From JACKAN01 sp964502735 (GTDB lineage: Bacteria > Bdellovibrionota > Bdellovibrionia > Bdellovibrionales > UBA1609): a stretch of 64,000 bases of DNA. This document shows positions 17,400-25,234 of this stretch, in pieces; position 1 is the first letter of the stretch, and each line of letters starts with the position of its first letter. The stretch spans positions 62,001 to 126,000 of the forward strand of contig CAZCYD010000002.1 of assembly GCA_964502735.1 (NCBI GenBank). Direction: 5' to 3'. Made by a program: the position numbers and the translations under genes. The notes under the pieces are model-generated. The model searched no databases, was not told where the DNA came from, and saw only the letters and a program-made list of their open reading frames with translations.

Positions 17400-17807
17400 T
17401 TGGAACTGGATCATATAGGTATTGCCGTCAAAAATCTAAAGGAAGCTAAATCTTTTTATGAGATTCTCGGTTGGTCGAGTATGGAAATAGAAGAGGTGCC
17501 TTCGGAACAAGTTAGGGTCGGATTCCTCGATCTTGAGAATAATACTCGGATAGAGTTGTTAGAAAGTACTCATAAAGAGGGGCCAATTGCCAAATTTATA
17601 GATAAGCGTGGACCAGGTATTCATCATATTTGTTTGCGAGTAGAAGATTTAAAAAAGACCTTGCAAGACTTAAAAAATAAGAATGTGCAACTTATCAATG
17701 AAGAGCCTAAGTTGGGGGCTCATAACTGTTGGGTTGCTTTTATTCACCCAAAGTCTACCGGAGGGGTTCTAGTTGAGTTGAGCCAGCCGGTGAGGGAGGA
17801 GGGATAA
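17400..17807 (+). CDS. mce: Methylmalonyl-CoA epimerase (VOC superfamily)
   Basis: 135-residue vicinal-oxygen-chelate protein. LDHIGIAVKNLKEAKSFYE, HHICLRVEDL and the C-terminal VLVELSQP supply the expected His/His/Glu metal ligands. By similarity it interconverts the 2R and 2S forms of methylmalonyl-CoA. The start is TTG, 1 bp after the HIT stop. No mutase or propionyl-CoA carboxylase is in the window, so the pathway context is missing and a glyoxalase-like substrate cannot be excluded. Confidence 0.82.
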   Translation: MELDHIGIAVKNLKEAKSFYEILGWSSMEIEEVPSEQVRVGFLDLENNTRIELLESTHKEGPIAKFIDKRGPGIHHICLRVEDLKKTLQDLKNKNVQLINEEPKLGAHNCWVAFIHPKSTGGVLVELSQPVREEG

Positions 17808-18592
17808 TGCGAGGGGGAGGAGGATCGCCTCTGGCTGTGATGCCAGTCACTCCAGTAGTTAAGAAGCTTATTATTCTGAATATTTCAGTGTGGTTAATTC
17901 TCGTTATGATACTGCAAAAAGTCTTCTTATCGAGAAATTATGTTTTTGAGTACTTTGGTTTGGTCCCGGCTAGTGTAATTACAGATTTTTTTATATGGCA
18001 GCCTCTGACCTACATGTTTGTACACTCCTCAAGCTTCTTTCATTTGCTATTTAACATGCTAGTTCTGTGGATGTTTGGCAGCGAGCTAGAAAGCCGTTGG
18101 GGGCGTCGTTTTTTTCTATCTTATTATTTGGTGTCTGGAGTCGGGGCAGCAATATTATATGTTGTTTTAACCCTTATATATTCCCTGATTAGTGGGCACG
18201 GCGCACCATTGTTAACTCCTGTGATTGGGGCTTCTGGTGCCACCTTTGCCTTGATTTTAGCTTATGGTTTAGTTTTTGGTGAAAGAATTGTTCTTTTTAT
18301 GTTTTTATTTCCTATGAAAGCCAAGTACTTTGCTCTACTGCTAGGAATTATAGAGCTTTTGACCCTTTTGGATTCAGGGTATGGCAGTCAGGTCTCAAAT
18401 CTGTGTCATTTGGGTGGGATTGTTTCTGGGTTTCTTTTTTTATTTTTTTATAGTCGCCGCAATCAGGGTGGCTCTAGTGGCAATAAAAAGAGTGGTTCGA
18501 GCTCCAACAGATCCAGCACTAGACGGAAGTTAAGGTTAGTGGTAGACAATGAGCCGACGGATGAAAAGACGGGCCCACGCTATTGGAATTAG
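17807..18592 (+). CDS. Rhomboid-family intramembrane serine protease
   Basis: 261 residues with about six transmembrane helices. The catalytic Ser is in VIGASGATFAL and the catalytic His in NLCHLGGIVSGF. The loop-1 motif ESRWGRRFFLSYY and the helix-2 HLLFNMLVLWMFG are family hallmarks. A basic Ser/Gly/Asn-rich cytoplasmic tail follows (about residue 218 onward). ATG overlaps the preceding TAA by 1 bp (TAATG). Substrates are unknown. A second rhomboid lies at 49459. Confidence 0.92.
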   Translation: MRGGGGSPLAVMPVTPVVKKLIILNISVWLILVMILQKVFLSRNYVFEYFGLVPASVITDFFIWQPLTYMFVHSSSFFHLLFNMLVLWMFGSELESRWGRRFFLSYYLVSGVGAAILYVVLTLIYSLISGHGAPLLTPVIGASGATFALILAYGLVFGERIVLFMFLFPMKAKYFALLLGIIELLTLLDSGYGSQVSNLCHLGGIVSGFLFLFFYSRRNQGGSSGNKKSGSSSNRSSTRRKLRLVVDNEPTDEKTGPRYWN

Positions 18593-18621
18593 TGGGAAAG
18601 AATTTCTGAAAAGGAGTGAAT

Positions 18622-18819
18622 ATGAAAGATCTTGATAAGGCTTTAGAGAACCTTAAATTTGATAAGCGTATGTTAGACTGGAATCTGAATAATGGCGTAT
18701 TAGATCCCTCAGAGCTGAATGCTCATAAGCAAAACCTAAAAGACTTGTCGGCAAACTCAGCCCCCCTAGAATTAGCTGATGACTCCTTTGATAACGATGG
18801 AGAAAGTTTTAATAATTAA
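18622..18819 (+). CDS. Small acidic hypothetical protein
   Basis: 65 residues from the ATG at 18622, which has AAGGAG 5 nt upstream; a GTG 6 nt earlier is less well placed. The protein is soluble, predicted helical (KDLDKALENLKFDKRMLDW) and ends in an Asp/Asn/Glu-rich tail. It follows the rhomboid by 29 bp in the same operon. I do not recognise the family. Confidence 0.65.
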   Translation: MKDLDKALENLKFDKRMLDWNLNNGVLDPSELNAHKQNLKDLSANSAPLELADDSFDNDGESFNN

Positions 18820-18832
18820 AACTTGAAAATTG

Positions 18833-18857
18833 GGCGATTGAGGGTTGACTCATCGCC
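18833..18857. terminator. Possible bidirectional terminator
   Basis: GGCGATTGAG and CTCATCGCC form a 9-bp stem with one bulge and a 6-nt loop between convergent genes. On the minus strand it is followed by a T-rich run (aattttcaagtttt). Confidence 0.4.
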
Positions 18858-18912
18858 TGTTGATGCATTTGTTTGTGGGTTTGGGATTCAATTGATCTAT
18901 TGCTGTATCGAT

Positions 18913-19989
18913 TTAGCAGCCTTGGTTTTGACACTTTTCATATTTTGCGACCACCTCATTTGAGGTCGGTGCCCAATCTTCGCCAATAATTTTGTATCCA
19001 GAAGAAGGGTCTTTATAAACGTATAGAGTTTTTTCTCCAAAGTCAGTAAGCCCATCAGATTGATACTTCTGTAAAAATCTTACAACAAGTTTATCTTTGT
19101 GCTGGTAAATCACAGGGGAAAAGAGTTTTACATTTATATATTCATACTTCTTGTTAAGGTGACTTTTGTACTCGTACCATTGTTCTTTAGTCATTTTGTT
19201 AGAAGTAAAGGTTTCGTGATAAAAATTAATATAGCTATCAATACTTTTGGATTGCCAGCTTGCTCTCCACTGCTCTAGCCATCCAAGTAGGGCTTGTTTT
19301 TTTGACTGTAGTTCATTTTTATTACTGTACTCTATTTTATCTTCCACGATTATAGGAGTGGTTGGAATTTGCACATAGGGTTCAACCTTTTCGATATCTT
19401 CATTTTTTAAAACCAGACAACCTCTTGATCCACGTAAAAGATTTTTGGTAGGGGGAATGGCATGTAGCCAAATTCCTGAACCCGTTTTTTTGTCTATTCG
19501 ATCGAAAAAATTGGGGTAATCCATGACAAAGGCTCTGTCGCCATATTCATTAAAATCAAGTTCATTCTTGCTGTATGTTTTATTAAAAAAGTAAACTCCC
19601 TCAGGGGTTTTAAGGTCTCCCAGTTTTAGCTTGTTTCCAGAGTTTTTTCCCATGTCAAAGGGGTATGCAGCTATTAATTCGTACTGGCTTCTGCTGTTGC
19701 GCCAAATGGTGAGAGTTCGTGTAGACTTGTCCGCAATAAAAGCAAAATTAGAAAAATAATCACCCTCGCCAAGATTGAGAATATTTTTGGGGTAAAGGCC
19801 CGGAGGAGGAAGTTTAGGTTTGGGCTCAATTAAGTTGCTACTAGTTGGGTCGGACTCTTCTTGTTGATTTTCGAGAAGAGCCTCCTCATAACCTTCAGCA
19901 GTGGCTTTGTCTTCTCGAGCTGATAATTGAAGAGGGGCTGTCAGAATAAAAAATGCAAAAAGACAAAGTGGGTAGAGATTTCTAGACAA
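18913..19989 (-). CDS. L,D-transpeptidase (YkuD) with C-terminal NTF2-like domain
   Basis: Secreted peptidoglycan-modifying enzyme. I prefer the TTG start at 19989: AGGAG lies 7 nt upstream and the product begins with a clean signal peptide (RNLYPLCLFAFFILTAPLQLSA). The frame stays open to an ATG at 20130 without a Shine-Dalgarno sequence, which would add 47 residues of repeats. The YkuD domain (about residues 60-225) includes GDLKTPEGVYFF, IWLHAIPP and the catalytic Cys in SRGCLVL. The C-terminal domain (LEQWRASWQSKSIDSYINFY onward) resembles the SnoaL/NTF2-like modules found on some L,D-transpeptidases. It may crosslink or edit cell-wall peptides. Confidence 0.88.
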   Translation of the reverse strand: MSRNLYPLCLFAFFILTAPLQLSAREDKATAEGYEEALLENQQEESDPTSSNLIEPKPKLPPPGLYPKNILNLGEGDYFSNFAFIADKSTRTLTIWRNSRSQYELIAAYPFDMGKNSGNKLKLGDLKTPEGVYFFNKTYSKNELDFNEYGDRAFVMDYPNFFDRIDKKTGSGIWLHAIPPTKNLLRGSRGCLVLKNEDIEKVEPYVQIPTTPIIVEDKIEYSNKNELQSKKQALLGWLEQWRASWQSKSIDSYINFYHETFTSNKMTKEQWYEYKSHLNKKYEYINVKLFSPVIYQHKDKLVVRFLQKYQSDGLTDFGEKTLYVYKDPSSGYKIIGEDWAPTSNEVVAKYEKCQNQGC

Positions 19990-19998
19990 CCTGCGGCT

Positions 19999-20070
19999 CC
20001 TCTCGTTACTAGTCTTGTTACTGGCCTTATTGCTGGCCTCGTTACTAGTTTCTTTACTAGTCTTGTTACT
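19999..20070 (-). repeat. Six 12-bp tandem repeats at the 5' end of the L,D-transpeptidase gene
   Basis: On the minus strand the unit is AGTAAC(A/G)AG(A/G)C(C/T), six copies with few changes. If translated it gives (SNKT/SNEA)-type tetrapeptides just before the signal peptide. Confidence 0.85.
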
Positions 20071-20279
20071 AGATAAAGCATTATAAAAATAAGTTTGTTT
20101 TAAGAATTTTAAATCTATCATTATTATCATAAATAATTTTGTCTGAAGTCAAGTTGTTGAATTCCCTCCGAGGAGTATCGGACATTTTTGACTCACTTAT
20201 TAATCCATTTCGCATCTCGTAATGAGACAACATCTAGGATCAGCTAAAAAAAATATAAAGCTTGCCGATAGGCATAGGT

Positions 20280-20774
20280 ATGGCAGAAGAGGAAGTTAAG
20301 AAAAAAAAAGATTTAGGAAAAATTCTTGGGTTAGCCTTTGTGGTCTTTAACTTTGTAGTTGTGGGGGGGGGAGCTTTTCTTGTGTTTATTTCGACAGTGG
20401 GTTATGTGAAGCCCAGCAAGTCGAATGATGAGTTAAATAAAGAGTTAATTGAATTTCAAAGATCGCTGCAGAACAACCCTATAATCTACACGTTAGATCA
20501 ATTTAATACAAATTTAGAAGGGATCCCACGCCGTTTTATAAGAATTCAGGTCAGCTTGGAAATGCTGGACGAAGAGGGGTACGAGGAAGTCATTGGTCTG
20601 GGAGCTGAGGCTAGGGACTCTATCGTTCGAATTCTGAATACAAAAAAATATAACGAAGTCGAGTCTGTACAGGGAAAACTGCACCTGAAAAATCAAATAA
20701 CAGCGCAAATCAACAGTTTTTTACAACGTGGTGTAGTTAAGAATGTTTACTTTTCTGATTTCGTTGTACAATAA
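20280..20774 (+). CDS. FliL-like flagellar basal-body-associated protein
   Basis: Single-pass inner-membrane protein resembling FliL, which associates with stators at the flagellar base. From ATG 20280 it starts MAEEEVKKKKDLG, then a transmembrane helix (LGLAFVVFNFVVVGGGAFLVF). The periplasmic domain has the family pattern: IYTLDQFNTNL ... RFIRIQVSLEM ... RDSIVRILNTKKYNEVES ... LKNQITAQINSFL ... VKNVYFSDFVVQ. A TTG at 20262 is an alternative start. No other flagellar gene is nearby, so it may be one of several paralogues. Confidence 0.82.
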   Translation: MAEEEVKKKKDLGKILGLAFVVFNFVVVGGGAFLVFISTVGYVKPSKSNDELNKELIEFQRSLQNNPIIYTLDQFNTNLEGIPRRFIRIQVSLEMLDEEGYEEVIGLGAEARDSIVRILNTKKYNEVESVQGKLHLKNQITAQINSFLQRGVVKNVYFSDFVVQ

Positions 20775-20850
20775 TACCCTTAGTGGCGTGGGAAGTTAAT
20801 TTTTATCACCGCCGAGTTAATGTCTTACAATCTATCATCTTGGAGTTCTC

Positions 20851-22209
20851 ATGATAAGAATATTTGTGGTGTTTTTATTTGTCTCGTCTGTATCTTTTGC
20901 TACACAGATACAAAAAGATTATTCAAAACAAATTGAGTTTCCAGTTAAAGAGTTTAAATTAGACAACGGGTTAACCATTCTGGTTCACGAAGACTTTTCT
21001 ACTCCCCTTGTGAGTTTTCATCAGTGGTACAGAGTGGGTTCAAGGAATGAAAAACCAGGTATGACGGGGATAGCACATTTTTTTGAACACTTAATGTTTA
21101 AGGGTACAAAAAAGTTCTCAAGTGATGATTTTGAAAACTTAATCCAATCAAACGGTGGAACAAATAATGCTTTTACCTCTTACGATTACACAGGTTATTA
21201 CGTAGATTTGCCAGCATCGAAAATTGAAATTATTTTTCAAATGGAAAGCGACAGAATGACAAACCTTCTGTTTGATCCCGTGAGTATTCAAAGTGAGAGA
21301 GAGGTTGTTAAGGAGGAAAGACGGTTCCGACTTGAAAATAGAGTTGAAGGTTATTTATCTGAAGCCACGTTTGCATCTGTTTTCAAAGTTCACCCTTATA
21401 GATGGCCGGTAATTGGGTATATGGAGGATTTGAACTCAATAACCTTAGAGCAGTTTCAAGATTTTTATAGGACGTACTACTCACCAAACAACTCGATTTT
21501 AGTTGTGGCAGGAGCTGTAAATTTCGATAAAATTAAAAAACTTGCAACAAAATATTACGGTAAAATTCCTTCGCAAATAATTCCAGAGTCTATTTTTCCT
21601 GAAGAGCCCGAACAAAAAGAGAAGAGAACTGTAGTTTTGGAAAAGGAAATTCAAAACCCTTATTTTAGTTTGGCTTATAAAGCCGTTGAGGCTGGCCATA
21701 AAGATCAATACGCCTTTGATTTGCTTTCTAACATATTGAGCGAGGGGAGTTCGAGCCGACTTTACAAAAGAATGGTGTATCAAGAACAAATTGTGTCTTC
21801 CATTTACTCATACGCATATACCCCGGCAAACAAAGGTTTATTTAATATTACAGCTTCAGTAAAGCCTAAGGCGAATATTAATGCCGCCATTAGGTCTGCT
21901 TATTCTGAAGTTGAAAAATTAAAAAGACATAAGGTTACGCCCAGGGAACTTGAAAAGGCAAAAAATCAAGTTGTTAAGTCTTATGTGGATGCCCTGAAAA
22001 CTGTGTCGGGAAAGGCTAGGGCCATTGCATCCAATCAAATTTTATTTGGCGATTATAAAGTTATGTTTGAGGATATTAACAAGTATTTGCAAGTTACAGA
22101 AGATGATATTTACCGCGTAGCAAATACATACTTAAATGAAAGGAGAAGCACTGTAGTGAAGGTTATTCCACAAACAAAGAGTCATAAAGCGGCTAAATTA
22201 AGCAATTGA
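20851..22209 (+). CDS. M16 family zinc metallopeptidase (catalytic subunit)
   Basis: Secreted or periplasmic pitrilysin-family protease. It has an N-terminal signal peptide (IFVVFLFVSSVSFATQ), and the inverted zinc motif HFFEH (about residues 76-80) is intact. The downstream helix EREVVKEERR supplies the third ligand Glu. The Arg/Tyr substrate-site region and the LSEGSSSRLYKRM stretch are in the second half. At 452 residues it is one M16 unit of two lobes. The next gene is a second M16 protein without the zinc motif, so a heterodimer like other bacterial M16 pairs is likely. Confidence 0.93.
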   Translation: MIRIFVVFLFVSSVSFATQIQKDYSKQIEFPVKEFKLDNGLTILVHEDFSTPLVSFHQWYRVGSRNEKPGMTGIAHFFEHLMFKGTKKFSSDDFENLIQSNGGTNNAFTSYDYTGYYVDLPASKIEIIFQMESDRMTNLLFDPVSIQSEREVVKEERRFRLENRVEGYLSEATFASVFKVHPYRWPVIGYMEDLNSITLEQFQDFYRTYYSPNNSILVVAGAVNFDKIKKLATKYYGKIPSQIIPESIFPEEPEQKEKRTVVLEKEIQNPYFSLAYKAVEAGHKDQYAFDLLSNILSEGSSSRLYKRMVYQEQIVSSIYSYAYTPANKGLFNITASVKPKANINAAIRSAYSEVEKLKRHKVTPRELEKAKNQVVKSYVDALKTVSGKARAIASNQILFGDYKVMFEDINKYLQVTEDDIYRVANTYLNERRSTVVKVIPQTKSHKAAKLSN

Positions 22210-22293
22210 ATTGAGGATGGGTAGAGAGTAATTAGGGGTAAAGCAGTTAGATAAGACAATTTAGTGATTAAATTCAGTAATTAAGAGGGTCCG

Positions 22294-23682
22294 ATGAAAT
22301 TTTTTAGAATAGTAACATTTTTTATTTTTTTAACCTTTTTTACATCCTGTTCCACGACAAAAGACAGCAATTATCAACTAAGAAAGTATGAAGAAGCAGA
22401 ACTTTCAAACGGTTTAAAGTTGCTTTTAGTTAAGGATTCTTCTCTGCCTTATTTCAGCATGCAAATGATGATTAAAACTGGAGGGGTTCAAGATCCTGTG
22501 AATCGCACAGGATTGGCAAATCTTGTGGCAAAATTATTAAATAAATCTACAAAAAATTATTCAGCTCTTGAGATTGCAGATATCATTGGTCAAATGGGAG
22601 GGGAGTTTAGGGCCTCGGTGAGCGATGACTTTACTTCCATAAGTTCGAGTACACTTTCAGAGCATAGGGCTCAGCTGATCAATACTTTTTCTGAAATTAT
22701 ATTGACTCCAACCTTTTCTGAAGTAGAGGTTCAACGACAGAAAAAACAGGTAACTTCAGAAATTCAGAAGTTGGTTGATAACCCTCAAGGCTTTGCTTCT
22801 GTAGCCTACTCTACATTTATATACGGTGCTCATCCTTACGGCAGAAGTGTTTTAGGTACCATAAAAGATATCGGGGCCATCAAAAGGTCCGACATTTTAA
22901 ATTTTTATGATCAGTACTATCGCCCCAATAATGCCATACTAGCCATTACAGGTGATTTTGACGAAAGCATTTTGCAAGATATAACCAAGGCATTTTCATC
23001 TTGGAAGAGGAAGCCTGTTGAATCAGTTGACTACCCACTTTTTCCTCAGATATCAGGGGTAAATATTAAGCTAATCGACAAAACTGACTTGGCTCAAACT
23101 CAAATTCGTATTGGTCATAAAGCCATTAAAAGAGACAACCCTGATTACCTCAAGTTGCGTCTGGCCAGTGTCATACTTGGAGGGGGGTTCTCCAGTCGTT
23201 TGATGACTAGAGTCCGAAAAGAAAGAGGACTCACCTATAGTATTAGTTCTTCATTTGGCGCAGAAAAGGATTATGGAGCTTTTACAGTATCCACCTTTAC
23301 AAGACACGAAAAGGTGGGAGAGACCGTAGCTGAAACACTTGCGGTTTTAAAGAGGGTTAAGGACGAAGGGATTTCAAGAGCTGAACTTGACTCAGCAAAA
23401 GCTTTAATCAAAGGGACATTTCCTCGGGCTATAGAGACAGCAGAAAGCTTTTCAAACAATCTATTGTTGCTGAGACTTTATGGGATTGGGGACGACTATC
23501 TACGCGACTATTACAAAAATATTGACGCAATTAATTTAAAAGATGTGAATTCTGCAATAGAAAAATACTTAGACCCAGATAATTTAAAAATTTTAGTTTA
23601 TGCTCCAAAAAAATCAACAGAAGAGCAATTAAGACCAATCGGGAAAGTTGAGGTCGAGGATTTTAAAAAGTTTATTCAATAA
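22294..23682 (+). CDS. M16 family protein without zinc site (non-catalytic partner), lipoprotein
   Basis: 462 residues. The signal peptide ends in a lipobox (TFFTSCSTT), so it is probably lipid-anchored. The M16 fold is clear (KLLLVKDSSLPYFSMQMMIKTGG at the N-terminus; GGGFSSRLMTRVRKERGLTYSISSSFGA, containing the R...Y substrate-binding motif, in the second half). The position of HxxEH reads NLVAK, so it cannot bind the catalytic zinc. It lies 84 bp after the active M16 gene. In other bacteria such pairs form heterodimers in which the inactive half binds substrate. Confidence 0.9.
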   Translation: MKFFRIVTFFIFLTFFTSCSTTKDSNYQLRKYEEAELSNGLKLLLVKDSSLPYFSMQMMIKTGGVQDPVNRTGLANLVAKLLNKSTKNYSALEIADIIGQMGGEFRASVSDDFTSISSSTLSEHRAQLINTFSEIILTPTFSEVEVQRQKKQVTSEIQKLVDNPQGFASVAYSTFIYGAHPYGRSVLGTIKDIGAIKRSDILNFYDQYYRPNNAILAITGDFDESILQDITKAFSSWKRKPVESVDYPLFPQISGVNIKLIDKTDLAQTQIRIGHKAIKRDNPDYLKLRLASVILGGGFSSRLMTRVRKERGLTYSISSSFGAEKDYGAFTVSTFTRHEKVGETVAETLAVLKRVKDEGISRAELDSAKALIKGTFPRAIETAESFSNNLLLLRLYGIGDDYLRDYYKNIDAINLKDVNSAIEKYLDPDNLKILVYAPKKSTEEQLRPIGKVEVEDFKKFIQ

Positions 23683-23692
23683 TATCAGACTT

Positions 23693-23722
23693 GATGATTT
23701 TATACGTGGATTTGGGTTATCA
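23693..23722 (+). repeat. Copy of the dispersed gatttgggt motif
   Basis: TTGATGATTTTATACGTGGATTTGGG is closely similar to the sequences at 49345-49372, 52652-52676 and 63378-63406. It lies between the convergent M16 and tail-anchored protein genes. Confidence 0.55.
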
Positions 23723-23725
23723 GAT

Positions 23726-24415
23726 TCACTTTTTGAGTCTGATTATTAGGAAACCAATAATTACAACAAGCCCAACGGCAATATAGGTGATCAATTTTTT
23801 GTCGGGTGGAAGTTTGTCAGCTTCATTCAACCAGTTCGGCAAATCCGTATCAGGTTGTGAGGTTAGACTACTCTTGGTTTGGAGTTCCTGGTCAAGAGGG
23901 GACCTGTTATTCTTACTGGCTGCATTGTCTACAAATCTAATTGTTTTAATAATTTCATCTAGAGTGAGCTTGTATTTTTGATATCGAGATTGATGGTAAT
24001 TGAGTTCAATTCCAATAGCTAAGTCCCCGACAAGTGTGACTAAGTACTCGGTAAAGTAGTTTTGAGACACAGAATTTAAGTGAACAGCTTTTACCCAGTC
24101 TTTATTAGCTATAGAAATCTTCTCAGCAGAGTAGACTCTTGATAGCGCATTATTTCCAGTAGCATTGATTAGGGGCAGAGGATTTTTAAGACTTTCATAG
24201 AAGGTTTCCATATTGTCGGCTCTGCCAGCGAGCTTAGCTTTAATAACAAGAAAAGATTCTTTTGTTTCAGCAGAATTTGTACTTCTGCATACCCAAGCGG
24301 TTTGTTCTTGTTGGCAGGCCCAACCCTTTGGCTCTTGAAGTCTGACGTAGCTAGTCTCTAGGGCGAAGGTTGTATGGGTTGTAGCAAGTGTTAAAAGTAA
24401 AATAAAAAATGGCAT
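23726..24415 (-). CDS. Secreted protein with C-terminal membrane anchor (paralogue of next gene)
   Basis: 229 residues, unknown family. It has an N-terminal signal peptide (FFILLLTLATTHTTFA), a globular domain with two Cys close together (WACQQEQTAWVCRS), and a C-terminal transmembrane helix followed by a short basic tail (VVIIGFLIIRLKK). It matches the upstream neighbour in layout and in spaced motifs (W-x-C...WxC; IK/LTAK; VYxxxKxxI...W; Y(F/Y)T(E/R)YL). The two genes are separated by 2 bp and probably arose by tandem duplication. The domain could be held in the periplasm by the C-terminal anchor. Function unknown. Confidence 0.75.
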   Translation of the reverse strand: MPFFILLLTLATTHTTFALETSYVRLQEPKGWACQQEQTAWVCRSTNSAETKESFLVIKAKLAGRADNMETFYESLKNPLPLINATGNNALSRVYSAEKISIANKDWVKAVHLNSVSQNYFTEYLVTLVGDLAIGIELNYHQSRYQKYKLTLDEIIKTIRFVDNAASKNNRSPLDQELQTKSSLTSQPDTDLPNWLNEADKLPPDKKLITYIAVGLVVIIGFLIIRLKK

Positions 24416-24417
24416 TA

Positions 24418-25152
24418 TTATTTTCTCACTTTGCGTTTCTTTAATAAATAAAAACCAACTGCAAAGAGAATTAAAGCTATAGCTAGAGCTTTGGTTTGGG
24501 CATCAGATAAGCCAGAGGTGTTTTCCTCTGGAAAGCCGTCTCCAATAGGGTTTAGAGGATCGGAGAGTGAAGCGCCATAAGTTCCTGACATGGGATTGGC
24601 TCCACCACCAGGCCTTGCTGTTCCGGCGAGTCCTTGTTGGAGCTGGGGCGGAGTTACCCTAAGGCTTTGTATTGCTTTAAAAAAATCGTGAGAGTATTTA
24701 GTGTAATGCTCTTTGTGTCCGCTGAAGGTAACAAGAATAGCAATTTGATCCTTTGTGGTGGCAAGATAACGAGTGTAATAGTTGTCAACTTCTGCATTGA
24801 TATGAAGTCCATCTACCCAGGGGTGACCATTTATTTGAACTTTTTTAACAGTATAGACATGAGAACTAATTTGTTTTCCCGTTTTGGTAGTAAAGGGTCG
24901 CTTTTCTTTTAAGTAGGCTTCATATTGAGCCAAAGTGTCAGTAGGTCCCTTCTCCTTAGCCGTTAAGACAATCATGGCTTCTTTTACTTTTTGATTGTAC
25001 TTGCTTACGCAGTACCATTCAGTAACCTCAGTTTTGCATTGCCAATGAGGGGGGAGTTCAAAACTTAGATAGGAGTTTTTAAATAATTCGCAGTGGCCAT
25101 AATGTGGTAGTAATAAAATCACGAGCCAGATGGAATAGATAAGTTTGTGCAT
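24418..25152 (-). CDS. Secreted protein with C-terminal membrane anchor (paralogue of previous gene)
   Basis: 244 residues. The signal peptide is IYSIWLVILLLPHYGHC; then WQCKTEVTEWYCVSKY, VKEAMIVLTAKEKG, HVYTVKKVQINGHPWVDGLHINA and YYTRYLATTKDQIAILVTFSG. These match the downstream paralogue in order and spacing. A Gly/Pro/Ser-rich linker of about 55 residues precedes a C-terminal transmembrane helix (ALAIALILFAVGFYLL) and the tail KKRKVRK. No enzyme motif is visible. It is first of a two-gene operon. Confidence 0.75.
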   Translation of the reverse strand: MHKLIYSIWLVILLLPHYGHCELFKNSYLSFELPPHWQCKTEVTEWYCVSKYNQKVKEAMIVLTAKEKGPTDTLAQYEAYLKEKRPFTTKTGKQISSHVYTVKKVQINGHPWVDGLHINAEVDNYYTRYLATTKDQIAILVTFSGHKEHYTKYSHDFFKAIQSLRVTPPQLQQGLAGTARPGGGANPMSGTYGASLSDPLNPIGDGFPEENTSGLSDAQTKALAIALILFAVGFYLLKKRKVRK

Positions 25153-25234
25153 GCTTAGCTCTCCGCATAATTTCTAAATATCACTAAGTTTATCTTAATA
25201 GGGGGTACTTAGAGAAACTATTCTTAACCTTGTT

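Noticed and set aside
18861..18890. Fifth copy of the dispersed motif (gatgcatttgtttgtgggtttggga)
   Set aside because: Only the two ends match; the central ATCCGCGG is missing, so it may be chance.
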